Position numbers and translations under genes: made by a program | DNA from: a virus | DNA length: 30,766 nucleotides | Direction: 5' to 3' (one strand) | IMG/VR virus record: IMGVR_UViG_3300030685_000072 | Coordinates: 1 to 30,766 of that record | The notes under the pieces: model-generated | What the model saw: the letters and a program-made list of their open reading frames with translations, nothing else | Told to the model about the DNA's origin: nothing | The model's database searches: none | In this document: piece after piece, positions 1 to 6,464 of the stretch | Numbering within the stretch: position 1 is the first letter of the stretch | Layout: every line of letters begins with the position of its first letter

Positions 1-938
1 CGACCTTAAATTAGGTACCATTTAACTGCTTATCAATTTGCAAGGAAGATGCAAGTAAACTGCCGACCACGAATTAGAGTGTGAAACGGAGCAGTTCAGA
101 TGACTACTTAGGCTGAACAAAACCACTATTCAACTACTTAGAAACTATTCGTAGTGTATAAGAGAAATGAATATCCGTATAAAGTCGGATGAGTGCTCAT
201 GTAAAATATTGAGAATGTGTGGAATTAGAACCATGGCTTTGCCAACAAATACTAATGATTGGTTAAGACTGACCCGTTTTCTAGAGATAGCTTTTGGTGA
301 AACTAGATGATTAGTTAAGAACTATAGAAAGCCAGATTTCGCTGGACATATTGGATAGGGTTGAAGTTCAATTGATTGGTTAAGAACCAAAAGAGATCGA
401 CTGTCTCATCTAAACAGTCCAAATCGAGTAATAATGCACAGGCTCGACAGATAGGTGACATGCTAGGCCTATAATAACAAAGCTAACCTAAGCTCAGTGA
501 AATGCTGGAAAGAAGGTAAGGTGGCAACCCGAATATGCATTGTCCCGTCAAAGATCTGTTTGACAAACTCCTATTCTAACTATTTTTCGCGAGACAGAAA
601 GAATAGTCCGTGACGTACGAAGAACGGATAATGAGTGCAGAAACATGAAAAAACAAAGCAAAAACTAGTTAGAGAAACTAGTGTGGAATTCAAGCAAAAG
701 ATAGCAAGAAGTTATCTAATCCCGTTATAGCCGGCGAATACAGAGGGGTCTGAATACCTATTAGTAATCTTGCATAGAAAGTATCACAATTACATTGTAG
801 GCAATGCGCCCGACATTGGATAAAAAACTCTAAGTTCAAAAGATTACTACCTAGCATGAAACGGGCTTGAACGCCGCTATCCTTATCTAAACATAAGACA
901 AGTATACCCTTGATTGGGATGCTAGGAACAAATAAAAT
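1..938 (+). ncRNA. Candidate large structured RNA upstream of tRNA-Ile
   Basis: No credible open frame occurs here, but local helices are frequent: 24-30 with 90-96 (7 bp), 36-42 with 50-56 (7 bp including one wobble), 173-177 with 186-190, 376-381 with 385-390, 399-404 with 414-419, and 850-857 with 919-926 (8 bp). A 13-base motif TGATTGGTTAAGA occurs at 256 and 373, with a one-base variant at 308. The second and third copies form AAG-loop hairpins in which an A-T pair (313/323) is replaced by G-C (378/388), which is compensatory change. The last 78 bases fold as an irregular cloverleaf. Large ornate RNAs next to phage tRNA genes are known (GOLLD, ROOL); membership is a guess. The left end may lie outside the window. 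Strand is inferred from the adjacent tRNA. Confidence 0.4.
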
Positions 939-1012
939 TGGAGGATCATCTAATTTGGTTAGGATGTAACTCTGATAAAGTTATAAACCCGGTTCGAGGC
1001 CGGGCCCTCCAA
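939..1012 (+). tRNA. tRNA-Ile (GAT)
   Basis: A complete cloverleaf can be drawn. The acceptor is TGGAGGA with CCCTCCA (one A-C mismatch at the inner end). The D arm is ATCT/GGAT with GG in its loop. The anticodon stem is TAACT/AGTTA with loop CTGATAA, giving anticodon GAT. The variable loop is short, and the T arm is CCCGG/CCGGG with loop TTCGAGG. The discriminator is A, and the 3' CCA is not encoded. It sits at the 3' edge of a structured noncoding region and is probably co-transcribed with it. It would read AUC codons. Confidence 0.87.
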
Positions 1013-1020
1013 CAAATAAA

Positions 1021-1124
1021 AATAAGAGTGCGTATGGAATAACAATAATTCAGGACGCAGAGCGAAAAGCCGTAAGTCGGGAGCGATATCTCATGGGTAC
1101 ATATCTGAAAAATACACTCTTATT
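1021..1124 (+). ncRNA. Structured RNA closed by a perfect 10-bp stem
   Basis: AATAAGAGTG at 1021-1030 is exactly complementary to 1115-1124. Inside are 1037-1040 with 1048-1051 (loop of 7), CCG/CGG at 1070-1072 and 1078-1080, and GATAT/ATATC at 1085-1089 and 1101-1105, so the whole is a multi-branched junction of 104 nt. It begins 8 nt after the tRNA-Ile. There is no tRNA-type T loop. No known RNA family is recognised. Confidence 0.5.
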
Positions 1125-1132
1125 CTCTCAAA

Positions 1133-1250
1133 AAAATCAAGACTATGCGTATATGTCAGCCTAGAACAAGGTCGCACTTATTCGGAAGTTAATAGTAGAA
1201 TGTGTTCAAATCTATTATAAACATAGAATGAAAAGATTTGTCTTGATTTT
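1133..1250 (+). ncRNA. Second structured RNA closed by a perfect 11-bp stem
   Basis: AAAATCAAGAC at 1133-1143 is exactly complementary to 1240-1250. Inside, CAAATCT at 1207-1213 can pair with AGATTTG at 1234-1240, competing with the outer stem only for G1240. The spacing is like that of the element just upstream, but the interior sequence differs. Short ORF 1271-1453 starts 20 nt downstream, so this could be a leader of that gene or a separate processed RNA. Confidence 0.42.
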
Positions 1251-1270
1251 CACTTTTAAATTATAAATAT

Positions 1271-1453
1271 ATGGCAAAGAAATTAGAACAAATTAAAAGT
1301 ATTATACAATATGCAAAGAATTGTGTAAATAAAGGAAAAGAAATATATCCTTTAATCTATTATTGCGAATACAAAGAAGCTGGATGCCATTCAACTTCAC
1401 ATTGTCCATATTACAATATAAAATACAATAAACCAAAAAATGTCGCTACTTAA
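1271..1453 (+). CDS. Hypothetical 60-aa protein with Cys/His cluster
   Basis: Function unknown. A short basic protein with a lysine-rich first third and a Tyr/Cys/His-rich centre (cysteines in YYCEYKEAGCHSTSHCPYYN, residues 30-49), which might bind a metal. The ATG follows an A/T-rich leader (aaattataaatATG) without Shine-Dalgarno, like most genes here. Its end overlaps the tRNA-like element at 1442 by 12 bases, so either the ORF or that element may not be functional. Confidence 0.5.
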   Translation: MAKKLEQIKSIIQYAKNCVNKGKEIYPLIYYCEYKEAGCHSTSHCPYYNIKYNKPKNVAT

Positions 1454-1523
1454 TAGGATGATAGCCCTATTGAGGCAATGGAAACCAGCAATGGGTTGAA
1501 GGGTTCGAATCCCAAAAGCGGCG
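1442..1523 (+). tRNA. tRNA-like element with T arm but abnormal anticodon domain
   Basis: The 3' half looks like a tRNA: a GGG/CCC T stem with loop TTCGAAT at 1504-1510, followed by AAGCGGC, which pairs with GTCGCTA at 1442-1448 (6 of 7, one wobble). The middle cannot be folded into a normal D arm plus a 7-base anticodon loop; it forms AATAGG/CCTATT with an 8-base loop instead. It may be a decayed tRNA or a tRNA mimic. No anticodon is assigned. Confidence 0.28.
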
Positions 1524-1623
1524 CAAACAAAACTCAGTCGTAAGGGATATTACGAATACCTCTAGAAGCAGATATAGGGAAGCTTCTTTCAAAAAGATAT
1601 AAACATTTAATAATCAATATAAA

Positions 1624-1761
1624 ATGAGTAAAACTTTAAGATTAAGAACGAAAGAATATCAGGGTGTTCCTGAATCAGATGTAAAATCATTACGGAAAAA
1701 TGGTGCAATTCGCAAGCAAACAAAGATGACACCATATCAACCAAATAAAGAAAGGATTTGA
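1624..1761 (+). CDS. Hypothetical 45-aa basic protein
   Basis: Function unknown. Begins MSKTLRLRTKEY and ends NKERI; about one quarter of residues are Lys or Arg. The leader is an A/T-rich stretch with ATCAATATAAAATG. It ends with TGA one base before the ATG of the next gene, which suggests translational coupling. Two other short basic proteins nearby (5318 and 5458) start MSKT and MSKV, so the three may be related in role, perhaps nucleic-acid binding; this is inference only. Confidence 0.55.
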   Translation: MSKTLRLRTKEYQGVPESDVKSLRKNGAIRKQTKMTPYQPNKERI

Positions 1762-1762
1762 T

Positions 1763-2137
1763 ATGGAATGGACAAAAGAGGCATTAAATAGAACGGCCAT
1801 CCAAATAAAAAATATGGCCCATGGAAAAAGAATTCTTAAATTTTACAAATCGTATGGATTTGATACAAATGGATTCTTATCTTCAATTCCAAGTGTAAAA
1901 AACCGATATTATTGTGTTGCTTACGGAAAAGTATTATATGGAACAAACCCAATAGGATTTGAAATTATCAAACTCCCTACAAAACCTCGTCGTAAATTTC
2001 CACGAGAAATGATGATATCTAATGACAAAGAAAACTGGCAATCTTTCCCAGTAGAAGGAAAGTTCAAAAGAAAATTCCTAGTATACGTAGGATGGGGAGA
2101 ATACAAAGCATGGGAATATGCAAAAGAAATTGATTAG
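1763..2137 (+). CDS. Hypothetical phage protein, 124 aa
   Basis: Function unknown. The C-terminal half (from about residue 78) has the pattern PREMMISNDKENW, then a basic stretch, then FLVYVGWGEYKAWEYAKEI. From memory, many unrelated phage proteins contain a similar short module: a Met-rich strand, 'S-D-W', and a terminal Trp-x-x-Ala-x-Glu helix. No activity is established for it to my knowledge. The start codon lies 1 base after the stop of the preceding 45-aa gene, suggesting one transcript. The N-terminal part is basic and predicted mixed alpha/beta. Confidence 0.8.
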   Translation: MEWTKEALNRTAIQIKNMAHGKRILKFYKSYGFDTNGFLSSIPSVKNRYYCVAYGKVLYGTNPIGFEIIKLPTKPRRKFPREMMISNDKENWQSFPVEGKFKRKFLVYVGWGEYKAWEYAKEID

Positions 2138-2142
2138 TTCTC

Positions 2143-2237
2143 GCCAGGATTAATCAAAAGGTGGAACTGTTTGGTCTTACCATGCCAAATAGCCCTGGGG
2201 TATCTAGAATCGTGATTAGTCGTGAAATAGGTACCCC
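2143..2237 (+). promoter_or_regulatory. Two overlapping hairpins in the intergenic region; possible attenuator or terminator
   Basis: CCAGG at 2143-2147 can pair with CCTGG at 2194-2198, enclosing TTTGG/CCAAA (2170-2174 with 2185-2189). G2197-G2198 are also the start of a stronger 10-bp helix, 2197-2206 with 2228-2237 (one T-G pair), followed by a short T run. The two folds cannot both be complete, the arrangement expected of an attenuator. It lies 42 nt before the alanine-repeat gene. Confidence 0.38.
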
Positions 2238-2279
2238 TTTATCAGAATTTAATTTATTAATCAATAATAATTTACAAAA

Positions 2280-2813
2280 ATGAGAAAAACAATAAATAAT
2301 GAATTAATTAGGAAATTTAATCCTTGCTACGATCCAAAAGAGATAATAAAAAACGAAAAAGAATACTTAAAAATATCAAAATGGATTTCTAAGTATAGAG
2401 CAAAAGTCAAAAAACCAAATGAAATTATTTGGCTATTATGTAGAGGAGAATTTATGTCAGATAAAGATATGAGATTATTTGCCGTATGGTGCGCAAGAGA
2501 AGCAATTAAATCTCAAAAATTAGTAGATGAAAGAAGTTTGAACGCAATAGATATTGCAGAAAAATTTGCAAATGGAGAAGCCTCAGTAGAAAATTTATCA
2601 GCAGCAAGGTCAGCAGCAAGGTCAGCAGCATGGTCAGCAAGGTCAGCAGCAGGTGCAGCAGCAGAGGCAGCAGCATGTGCAGCAGCATGTGCAGCAGCAT
2701 GTGCAGCAGCAAGTGCAGCAGCATGTGCAGCAGCATGTGCAGCAGCATGTGCAGCAGCAAGTGCAGCAGCAATTGAAAAACAAATAGATAAATTGATAAC
2801 ATATTTTTATTAA
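2280..2813 (+). CDS. Imm5-like protein with alanine/cysteine repeat tail
   Basis: 177 aa. Residues about 57-105 (FMSDKDMRLFAVWCAREA, then DERSLNAIDIAEKFANGEAS) resemble the 'putative immunity protein' Imm5 family as I remember it: an Asp-x-Arg-Leu helix with a Cys-Ala pair, followed by a Gly-Glu-x-Ser turn and long alanine-rich helices. Such proteins occur in bacteria, often near toxins, and in phages; their activity is largely unproven. From residue 106 the chain is nearly all Ala with Ser, Arg, Trp, then a strict four-residue repeat A-C-A-A with every fourth unit A-S-A-A. The last 15 residues return to normal composition, so the tail is internal. The leader is A-rich without Shine-Dalgarno. 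No toxin gene is recognisable alongside. Confidence 0.8.
   Translation: MRKTINNELIRKFNPCYDPKEIIKNEKEYLKISKWISKYRAKVKKPNEIIWLLCRGEFMSDKDMRLFAVWCAREAIKSQKLVDERSLNAIDIAEKFANGEASVENLSAARSAARSAAWSARSAAGAAAEAAACAAACAAACAAASAAACAAACAAACAAASAAAIEKQIDKLITYFY
2673..2768 (+). repeat. Nested tandem repeat (8 x 12 nt, as 2 x 48 nt)
   Basis: Eight 12-base units, in frame, coding Ala-Cys-Ala-Ala or Ala-Ser-Ala-Ala. Units 1-3 and 5-7 are GCATGTGCAGCA; units 4 and 8 are GCAAGTGCAGCA. The 48-base block of four units is therefore present twice with no differences, which points to a recent duplication on top of the older 12-base expansion. Imperfect related sequence extends upstream to about 2600. Confidence 0.95.
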
Positions 2814-2838
2814 ACTTCAATTAAAACTTATTATCAAA

Positions 2839-3330
2839 ATGAATGATGTAGAAAAAGAGATTTGTCTTGAGTTGATAACTCATGCAAATAACAAAACAGA
2901 AGTAAAAAATGTAATGAATGAAACATTCAAAGCATTAAACAAAAAAGAATTGAATGTATTTATAAATGAAAGTTGGAAAAAAAGAAAACTGACAAGTAAG
3001 ATATCAATGTCTAATCTAGAATATAGAGAGAAAAGAGATTTATTGCAATCGCTACTTATTAAAAAAGCGTTTGGAGAAATTAAGCATATTTATGTAACAA
3101 TAAACAAGTGCTTAAGCAAAGATACTCCATTCGATATGTATAAGTCAATGATTGGAACTGGTAATCTTTATGTTCAAAGGAGGGAATTACAAAGAGGATC
3201 TGAAGTAGAGTTATTGAGATTCGATGAAAATGGAATCAAAATTCTAGTTGAAGATCTAAATTGGAAAGGATATGAATTCTATTTCTTAGTGTACGATATT
3301 AATTGTCGTAATTACATAAGAATAGAATAA
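2839..3330 (+). CDS. Hypothetical protein, 163 aa
   Basis: Function unknown. The N-terminal ~60 residues are charged and probably helical; the C-terminal third (ELQRGSEVELLRFDENGIKI onward) looks like beta strands ending in aromatic residues. The start is preceded by TTATCAAAATG, the leader motif shared by several genes here. It is followed by a 380-base gap containing a tRNA-like element. Confidence 0.82.
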   Translation: MNDVEKEICLELITHANNKTEVKNVMNETFKALNKKELNVFINESWKKRKLTSKISMSNLEYREKRDLLQSLLIKKAFGEIKHIYVTINKCLSKDTPFDMYKSMIGTGNLYVQRRELQRGSEVELLRFDENGIKILVEDLNWKGYEFYFLVYDINCRNYIRIE

Positions 3331-3404
3331 AGAAGTACGGCCCGCTAGGTCGTTTGATTCGTCAGGAAGACCGGGCTAGCATATGCCCGCACCTCCACCA
3401 AAAC

Positions 3405-3491
3405 TATCATGTAATACGTAATGGCAAAATCGATTATGTCATCCATAGCAATATGGTTGTATCGTTGCGGGTTTGAGTCCCGCCATGGTAG
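3405..3491 (+). tRNA. tRNA-like element, long variable region, CAT in the loop
   Basis: The acceptor TATCATG (3405-3411) pairs with CATGGTA (3484-3490), all seven positions with one wobble, and the T arm GCGGG/CCCGC has loop TTTGAGT. A D-like arm with TAATGGC in the loop pairs through ATaCG/CGAT with one bulge. The anticodon arm is weak: TTAT/ATAG around GTCATCC, placing CAT at the anticodon, though G and C at the loop ends could pair and shrink the loop. About 18 bases remain before the T arm, like a type II variable arm (AATAT with AT-c-GTT). A long variable arm with CAT would be unusual. An alternative hairpin CCATA-GCAA-TATGG also fits. It may be an odd or decayed tRNA. Confidence 0.38.
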
Positions 3492-3599
3492 CATTAAATT
3501 AATACGGGGGTGACCAGCATTGATTCGGACAAGATGATAACGAATAGGACTGCACAATGTCTATAACAGGCAATAAAACAATCCAAATCAACAACTACG

Positions 3600-3685
3600 T
3601 AGGCCTTGTAGCCTAATAGCCTAGAATGTACCTATCAGGCACGTGAGCAAATGCCGCACGTTATATTCAATTGTTACCTGATAGG
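3600..3685 (+). ncRNA. Nested hairpins before the 3710 gene
   Basis: TAGGC/GCCTA (3600-3604 with 3611-3615) is followed by a perfect 9-bp stem CCTATCAGG/CCTGATAGG (3631-3639 with 3677-3685) that encloses ACGTG/CACGT (3641-3645 with 3657-3661). The region 3492-3709 otherwise has no coding signal I can see. The nested hairpin ends 24 bases before the next start codon, so it may be a leader structure; an attenuator is possible since TTTT follows. Confidence 0.4.
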
Positions 3686-3709
3686 GTTTTATTATTAATC
3701 AATAGTAAT

Positions 3710-4405
3710 ATGGGAAAAGAACCAAGAGAATTTATTAAAAACCTAGAAATAGGAAAGACTTATATACTAGTTTGGTTTGATTTCATATTTATTGGAATAT
3801 TGAAAGATAAAACCTGGAGAAATGAGTCCTATGAAGTGCTAGTTTTCGAAAGTGAACAGCAATACATATCAAATAGAAATGAAGTATCAAAAATGCTTCA
3901 TAAAGAAGGAGGTAAAACTCAATTATATTGCACTAATTCTATTATATTCGAAAATAATATAATAGATGGAAAGTACTATGATTGGTTTATGTCAAAAATG
4001 AAGTCAGTAAATATCAGTAAAGTTAATGGCAAAAATACTATAGTCAATACAGGAATAGCAAAAAGTATGATTATAAAGGATTTATCAAAGATTTTACAGA
4101 GAAGAGAACTGTCTTTATTTGAAGATATATTAAATAGTAAAGGCGTTATACTAGTCCAAAACTATCAAAAAAAATACAGAGACATCGTTTCGTCTCAAGA
4201 AGACCAAATGCCATTTAATGTAGAATTTCCAATTAAAAAATGCGAAATGTATCCAGAATTAGATGCAGAAGTAGAATTAACCATCAATGGACAAACAATG
4301 TCTTCATCAATGAAATATGCTCATGAGTTTTTTAACGAATGGAAAGGACATATTAATGCTGGATTAGTAATTTTTAAAATGAAAAAATTATGCCAAAAAA
4401 AATAA
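3710..4405 (+). CDS. Hypothetical protein, 231 aa
   Basis: Function unknown. I chose ATG 3710 (MGKEPREF) because the frame upstream to TTG 3671 runs through the 9-bp hairpin 3631-3685, and ATCAATAGTAATATG resembles neighbouring leaders. The N-terminus (residues 10-45) is hydrophobic and beta-rich (TYILVWFDFIFIGILKD); the centre is mixed; the C-terminal ~60 residues include an acidic strand-rich stretch (DAEVELTINGQTM). The hydrophobic run is interrupted by Asp and is more likely a core strand than a membrane segment. The end overlaps a small ORF starting at 4390. Confidence 0.8.
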   Translation: MGKEPREFIKNLEIGKTYILVWFDFIFIGILKDKTWRNESYEVLVFESEQQYISNRNEVSKMLHKEGGKTQLYCTNSIIFENNIIDGKYYDWFMSKMKSVNISKVNGKNTIVNTGIAKSMIIKDLSKILQRRELSLFEDILNSKGVILVQNYQKKYRDIVSSQEDQMPFNVEFPIKKCEMYPELDAEVELTINGQTMSSSMKYAHEFFNEWKGHINAGLVIFKMKKLCQKK

Positions 4406-4515
4406 AAAAAACAATAAGCTCCGAAACTGCAATATTAGATGATAAAAGTTATTTAGTATTTCATAATTGGAAAAAAGAAGCCAAATTGAAATGGAGGTTC
4501 TGTAAAATTGATTGA
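4390..4515 (+). CDS. Possible 41-aa basic protein bridging two genes
   Basis: Reads MPKKIKKTISSE to WRFCKID; function unknown. It overlaps the end of the preceding gene by 16 bases and the start of the phosphoesterase by 8, which would fit a translationally coupled chain. The composition is lysine-rich. No independent ribosome site is evident. It could be a spurious frame over the real leader of the phosphoesterase. Confidence 0.42.
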   Translation: MPKKIKKTISSETAILDDKSYLVFHNWKKEAKLKWRFCKID

Positions 4516-5032
4516 CATAGGATTTATAGGTGATCCTCATTTTGGACATGAGGCAATAGCAAATATTCGTGGCTTTACTGATATTGATAAATACAATCAA
4601 GAAGTAATCTATCGAATTAATTCGGTATTACATAAACGGTCATTACTTTATTTAATGGGAGATATTACAATGGAAAATTCAAAGTGGTATCATTTATTAG
4701 ATGAAATAAAAGCAAGAATTGTAGTTATTGGAGGAAATCACGACTTAAGAAAAGATTTTCCAGAACTAATGAAACATGTAGAAGCCGTAATAGGGACTCT
4801 AAAATATCATGGAGCTATTTTTACGCATATACCAATTCATACTCAGGAAGTAAACAGATTTTTATTTAATGCTCATGCTCATACGCACGAAGAATTAATA
4901 AAAAGATGGGCTTATGAGGCTGGTGGATATACGGCAAGGGAAGAAATAGATAAAAGATATACATGTCTTAGTTGGGATAGACTCGAGGGCATACCTTGGT
5001 CTTGGGAACAAATACTAAATAGTAGAAAATAA
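4508..5032 (+). CDS. Calcineurin-like metallophosphoesterase, 174 aa
   Basis: Predicted two-metal phosphoesterase. The five family motifs are present in order: GDPHFGH (Asp9, His11), GD at 51-52, GNHD at 76-79, TH at 106-107 with His111, and the terminal H-x-H series in NAHAHTHEE (His123, 125, 127). The length suits small cytosolic members of the family, which hydrolyse phosphodiesters or phosphomonoesters of nucleotides or nucleic acids; the substrate here is unknown. The start is TTG, since no ATG lies before the first motif in this frame and GGAGG at 4493-4497 is well spaced from it, one of few Shine-Dalgarno sites in the window. The C-terminal Trp-rich tail (SWDRLEGIPWSWEQI) is unassigned. 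Confidence 0.9.
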   Translation: MIDIGFIGDPHFGHEAIANIRGFTDIDKYNQEVIYRINSVLHKRSLLYLMGDITMENSKWYHLLDEIKARIVVIGGNHDLRKDFPELMKHVEAVIGTLKYHGAIFTHIPIHTQEVNRFLFNAHAHTHEELIKRWAYEAGGYTAREEIDKRYTCLSWDRLEGIPWSWEQILNSRK

Positions 5033-5048
5033 TTTAAAATCATATCAA

Positions 5049-5303
5049 ATGAATGAAATCAAAGTAAAAGAGATTTACAAGATAAAGGCGTTAGTAGAAA
5101 GGCTATTAGCTATTCCTGACAAAAAGATTGTAAGAACCAAGAAAGTAAAAAAGTTGGTTAAATTAAGATCCGGTAAAACGATATTGCGAATTCAAAAAAA
5201 GCAATATACAGTGTTACAGGCACTGGGGAAAAAGCAAAATCAGCTTTTAGAAAGAAAGCAAGAACAATTGAAACAGTTGAAAATTGAATTAAAAATCTCG
5301 TAA
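5049..5303 (+). CDS. Small basic protein, 84 aa
   Basis: Function unknown. Very rich in Lys, Leu and Gln. Residues 28-52 are strongly basic (VRTKKVKKLVKLRSGK) and residues 55-84 look like an amphipathic helix or coiled coil. The start follows CATATCAAATG, the local leader motif. A nucleic-acid-binding or accessory role is plausible by composition only. It is the first of three consecutive short basic genes. Confidence 0.7.
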   Translation: MNEIKVKEIYKIKALVERLLAIPDKKIVRTKKVKKLVKLRSGKTILRIQKKQYTVLQALGKKQNQLLERKQEQLKQLKIELKIS

Positions 5304-5317
5304 AAACCACTATCAAA

Positions 5318-5443
5318 ATGAGCAAAACATTGAAGCAAAAAAGAATCTTGAAAATGAAAAAATCTTTGAGAGCTTGGGTTAGAGCCGGAAAACTAGCTAT
5401 AGCAAGAACAAAGGATCGCACCGGAGAAGTAAAACAAAATTAA
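5318..5443 (+). CDS. Small basic protein, 41 aa
   Basis: Reads MSKTLKQKRILKM to GEVKQN; function unknown. About one third of residues are Lys or Arg. The start is set by CTATCAAAATG directly upstream, 14 bases after the previous stop, and the next gene follows after 14 bases with the same leader. This regular spacing supports it as a real gene despite its size. Confidence 0.62.
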   Translation: MSKTLKQKRILKMKKSLRAWVRAGKLAIARTKDRTGEVKQN

Positions 5444-5457
5444 ATTCAATTATCAAA

Positions 5458-5706
5458 ATGAGCAAAGTAAAATGTAAACGCGCAATTAGAAGAGTTGCAA
5501 ACAGATCAAAAGTAATTGAACTTATTGAAGTTGGATTACCATTTGCCAGTAAAAAATCAATTACAAAAGGAGCGAATCCTTCTCAAGATGATAAAGACAT
5601 GGTAAAATTACTGAAATCGGAAGGAAAATCCGTTACAGAAGCATGGAAGATAGTTCGTACGTCGAACTACAAAATCAAAAAAGAGTTGAAAAAGAAAGCG
5701 GCCTAA
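5458..5706 (+). CDS. Small basic protein, 82 aa
   Basis: Function unknown. Begins MSKVKCKRAIRRVANRSKV and ends KIKKELKKKAA. Residues 40-75 (NPSQDDKDMVKLLKSEGKSVTEAWKIVRTS) could form a small helix-turn-helix-like fold: a helix, a Gly turn, and a second helix beginning SVTEAW. That reading is tentative. The leader is AATTATCAAAATG. The tRNA-Arg gene follows after 41 bases. Confidence 0.75.
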   Translation: MSKVKCKRAIRRVANRSKVIELIEVGLPFASKKSITKGANPSQDDKDMVKLLKSEGKSVTEAWKIVRTSNYKIKKELKKKAA

Positions 5707-5747
5707 AACGCATTTTAAAGCCCGCTAGAGCATTTAATCTAGCAACT

Positions 5748-5821
5748 GGACCGATAATTCAACTGAATAGAATCGTGCCCTTCTATGGCGCTTGTTGGGG
5801 GTTTGAGTCCCTCTCGGTTCA
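5748..5821 (+). tRNA. tRNA-Arg (TCT)
   Basis: The acceptor GGACCGA pairs fully with TCGGTTC (one wobble). The D stem is ATTC/GAAT. The anticodon arm GTGCC/GGCGC has loop CTTCTAT, so the anticodon is TCT, reading AGA codons that are common in these AT-rich genes. The T arm is GGGGG/CCCTC with loop TTTGAGT. The discriminator is A and CCA is not encoded. The D loop AACTGAATA lacks the usual GG. The hairpin GCTAGA/TCTAGC 22 to 3 bases upstream may guide 5' processing. Confidence 0.85.
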
Positions 5822-5836
5822 CTAAATTAATTTAAT

Positions 5837-6304
5837 ATGAAAATATCATTCGATTTTGATGGTACACTTTCAAGGAGAGACGTACAAGAGTATGCAAAAG
5901 AACTTATATTGTTAGGAATGGAAATATATGTAGTTACAAGCAGATATCAATATTTAAATAGAGAAGATGGATTGTCAGTAGATAATTCAGATCTATGGGA
6001 AATAGTAAATGAACTCGGTATCAAACCTAAAAACCTGGTATTTACAGAAATGAAATGGAAATCAGAATTCTTTAAAGATAATAATGAATTTGCATTTCAT
6101 TTAGATGATTATTATTCAGAATTAATAAGAATACAAAAAGCATCAAAAGTTCCAGCTATTTCTGTAAATGGAAATTGGAAGAAAAAATGCAATAAGGCAA
6201 TTAAAAATTATAAATCAAAACCAAATAAAGTAATTAATTATGAGGAAAAGATTAAAAACGGCTTTCACATTTATGTGGATAAAAGAAAGGTCGTTTCAGA
6301 ATAG
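5837..6304 (+). CDS. HAD-superfamily hydrolase, 155 aa
   Basis: Predicted phosphatase or nucleotidase of the haloacid dehalogenase superfamily. Motif I is at the very N-terminus, DFDGTL (Asp6 nucleophile, Asp8), motif II is VTSR at about residues 33-36, and the acidic motif is HLDD at about 88-91. The small size and near absence of a cap domain suggest a C0-type enzyme like phage-encoded HAD phosphatases; the substrate cannot be told. The basic C-terminal tail is unassigned. The ATG lies 15 bases after the tRNA-Arg, so the two are probably on one transcript. Confidence 0.85.
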   Translation: MKISFDFDGTLSRRDVQEYAKELILLGMEIYVVTSRYQYLNREDGLSVDNSDLWEIVNELGIKPKNLVFTEMKWKSEFFKDNNEFAFHLDDYYSELIRIQKASKVPAISVNGNWKKKCNKAIKNYKSKPNKVINYEEKIKNGFHIYVDKRKVVSE

Positions 6305-6425
6305 CCGTATACTGAAATAGAAGGGAGTATAGTAAGAAATTAACTACATTCCTACAAGATAAAACAAAAGTGTCACCTGCAGGCGAAGTTGTTACGGAGT
6401 CGGGGTCCCCTAAAAGACATAGATT

Positions 6426-6448
6426 AATCACTCGGGGTTGTGATTTTT
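6426..6448 (+). terminator. Weak hairpin with T run before the sigma gene
   Basis: AATCAC at 6426-6431 pairs with GTGATT at 6440-6445 across loop TCGGGGTT, followed by TTT (a run of five T including the stem end). It could be a terminator, or a leader hairpin affecting the sigma factor gene 17 bases downstream. The preceding 6305-6425 has no gene; it contains the palindrome CCTGCAGG and GGGGTCCCC. Confidence 0.4.
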
Positions 6449-6464
6449 CATTAAACTTAAAATT

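Noticed and set aside
1053-1084. Resemblance of GGACGCAGAGC to the cyclic-di-GMP riboswitch core
   Set aside because: Only a short stretch matches and the flanking helices do not fit the GEMM-I fold. A covariance search would be needed to revive it.
2640-2770. Repeats as a CRISPR array
   Set aside because: The repeats are contiguous 12-base units inside a coding frame with no spacers.
2506-2820. Leucine-rich frame opposite the alanine repeat
   Set aside because: Low-complexity shadow of the GCA/TGT repeat; the plus-strand gene explains it.
3345-3557. Minus-strand 70-codon frame across the tRNA-like element
   Set aside because: It covers the tRNA-like stems on the opposite strand; its peptide has no recognisable domain.
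4390-4600. Minus-strand frame 4388-4600
   Set aside because: Shadow of the phosphoesterase gene in an AT-rich sequence; the plus-strand motifs are decisive.
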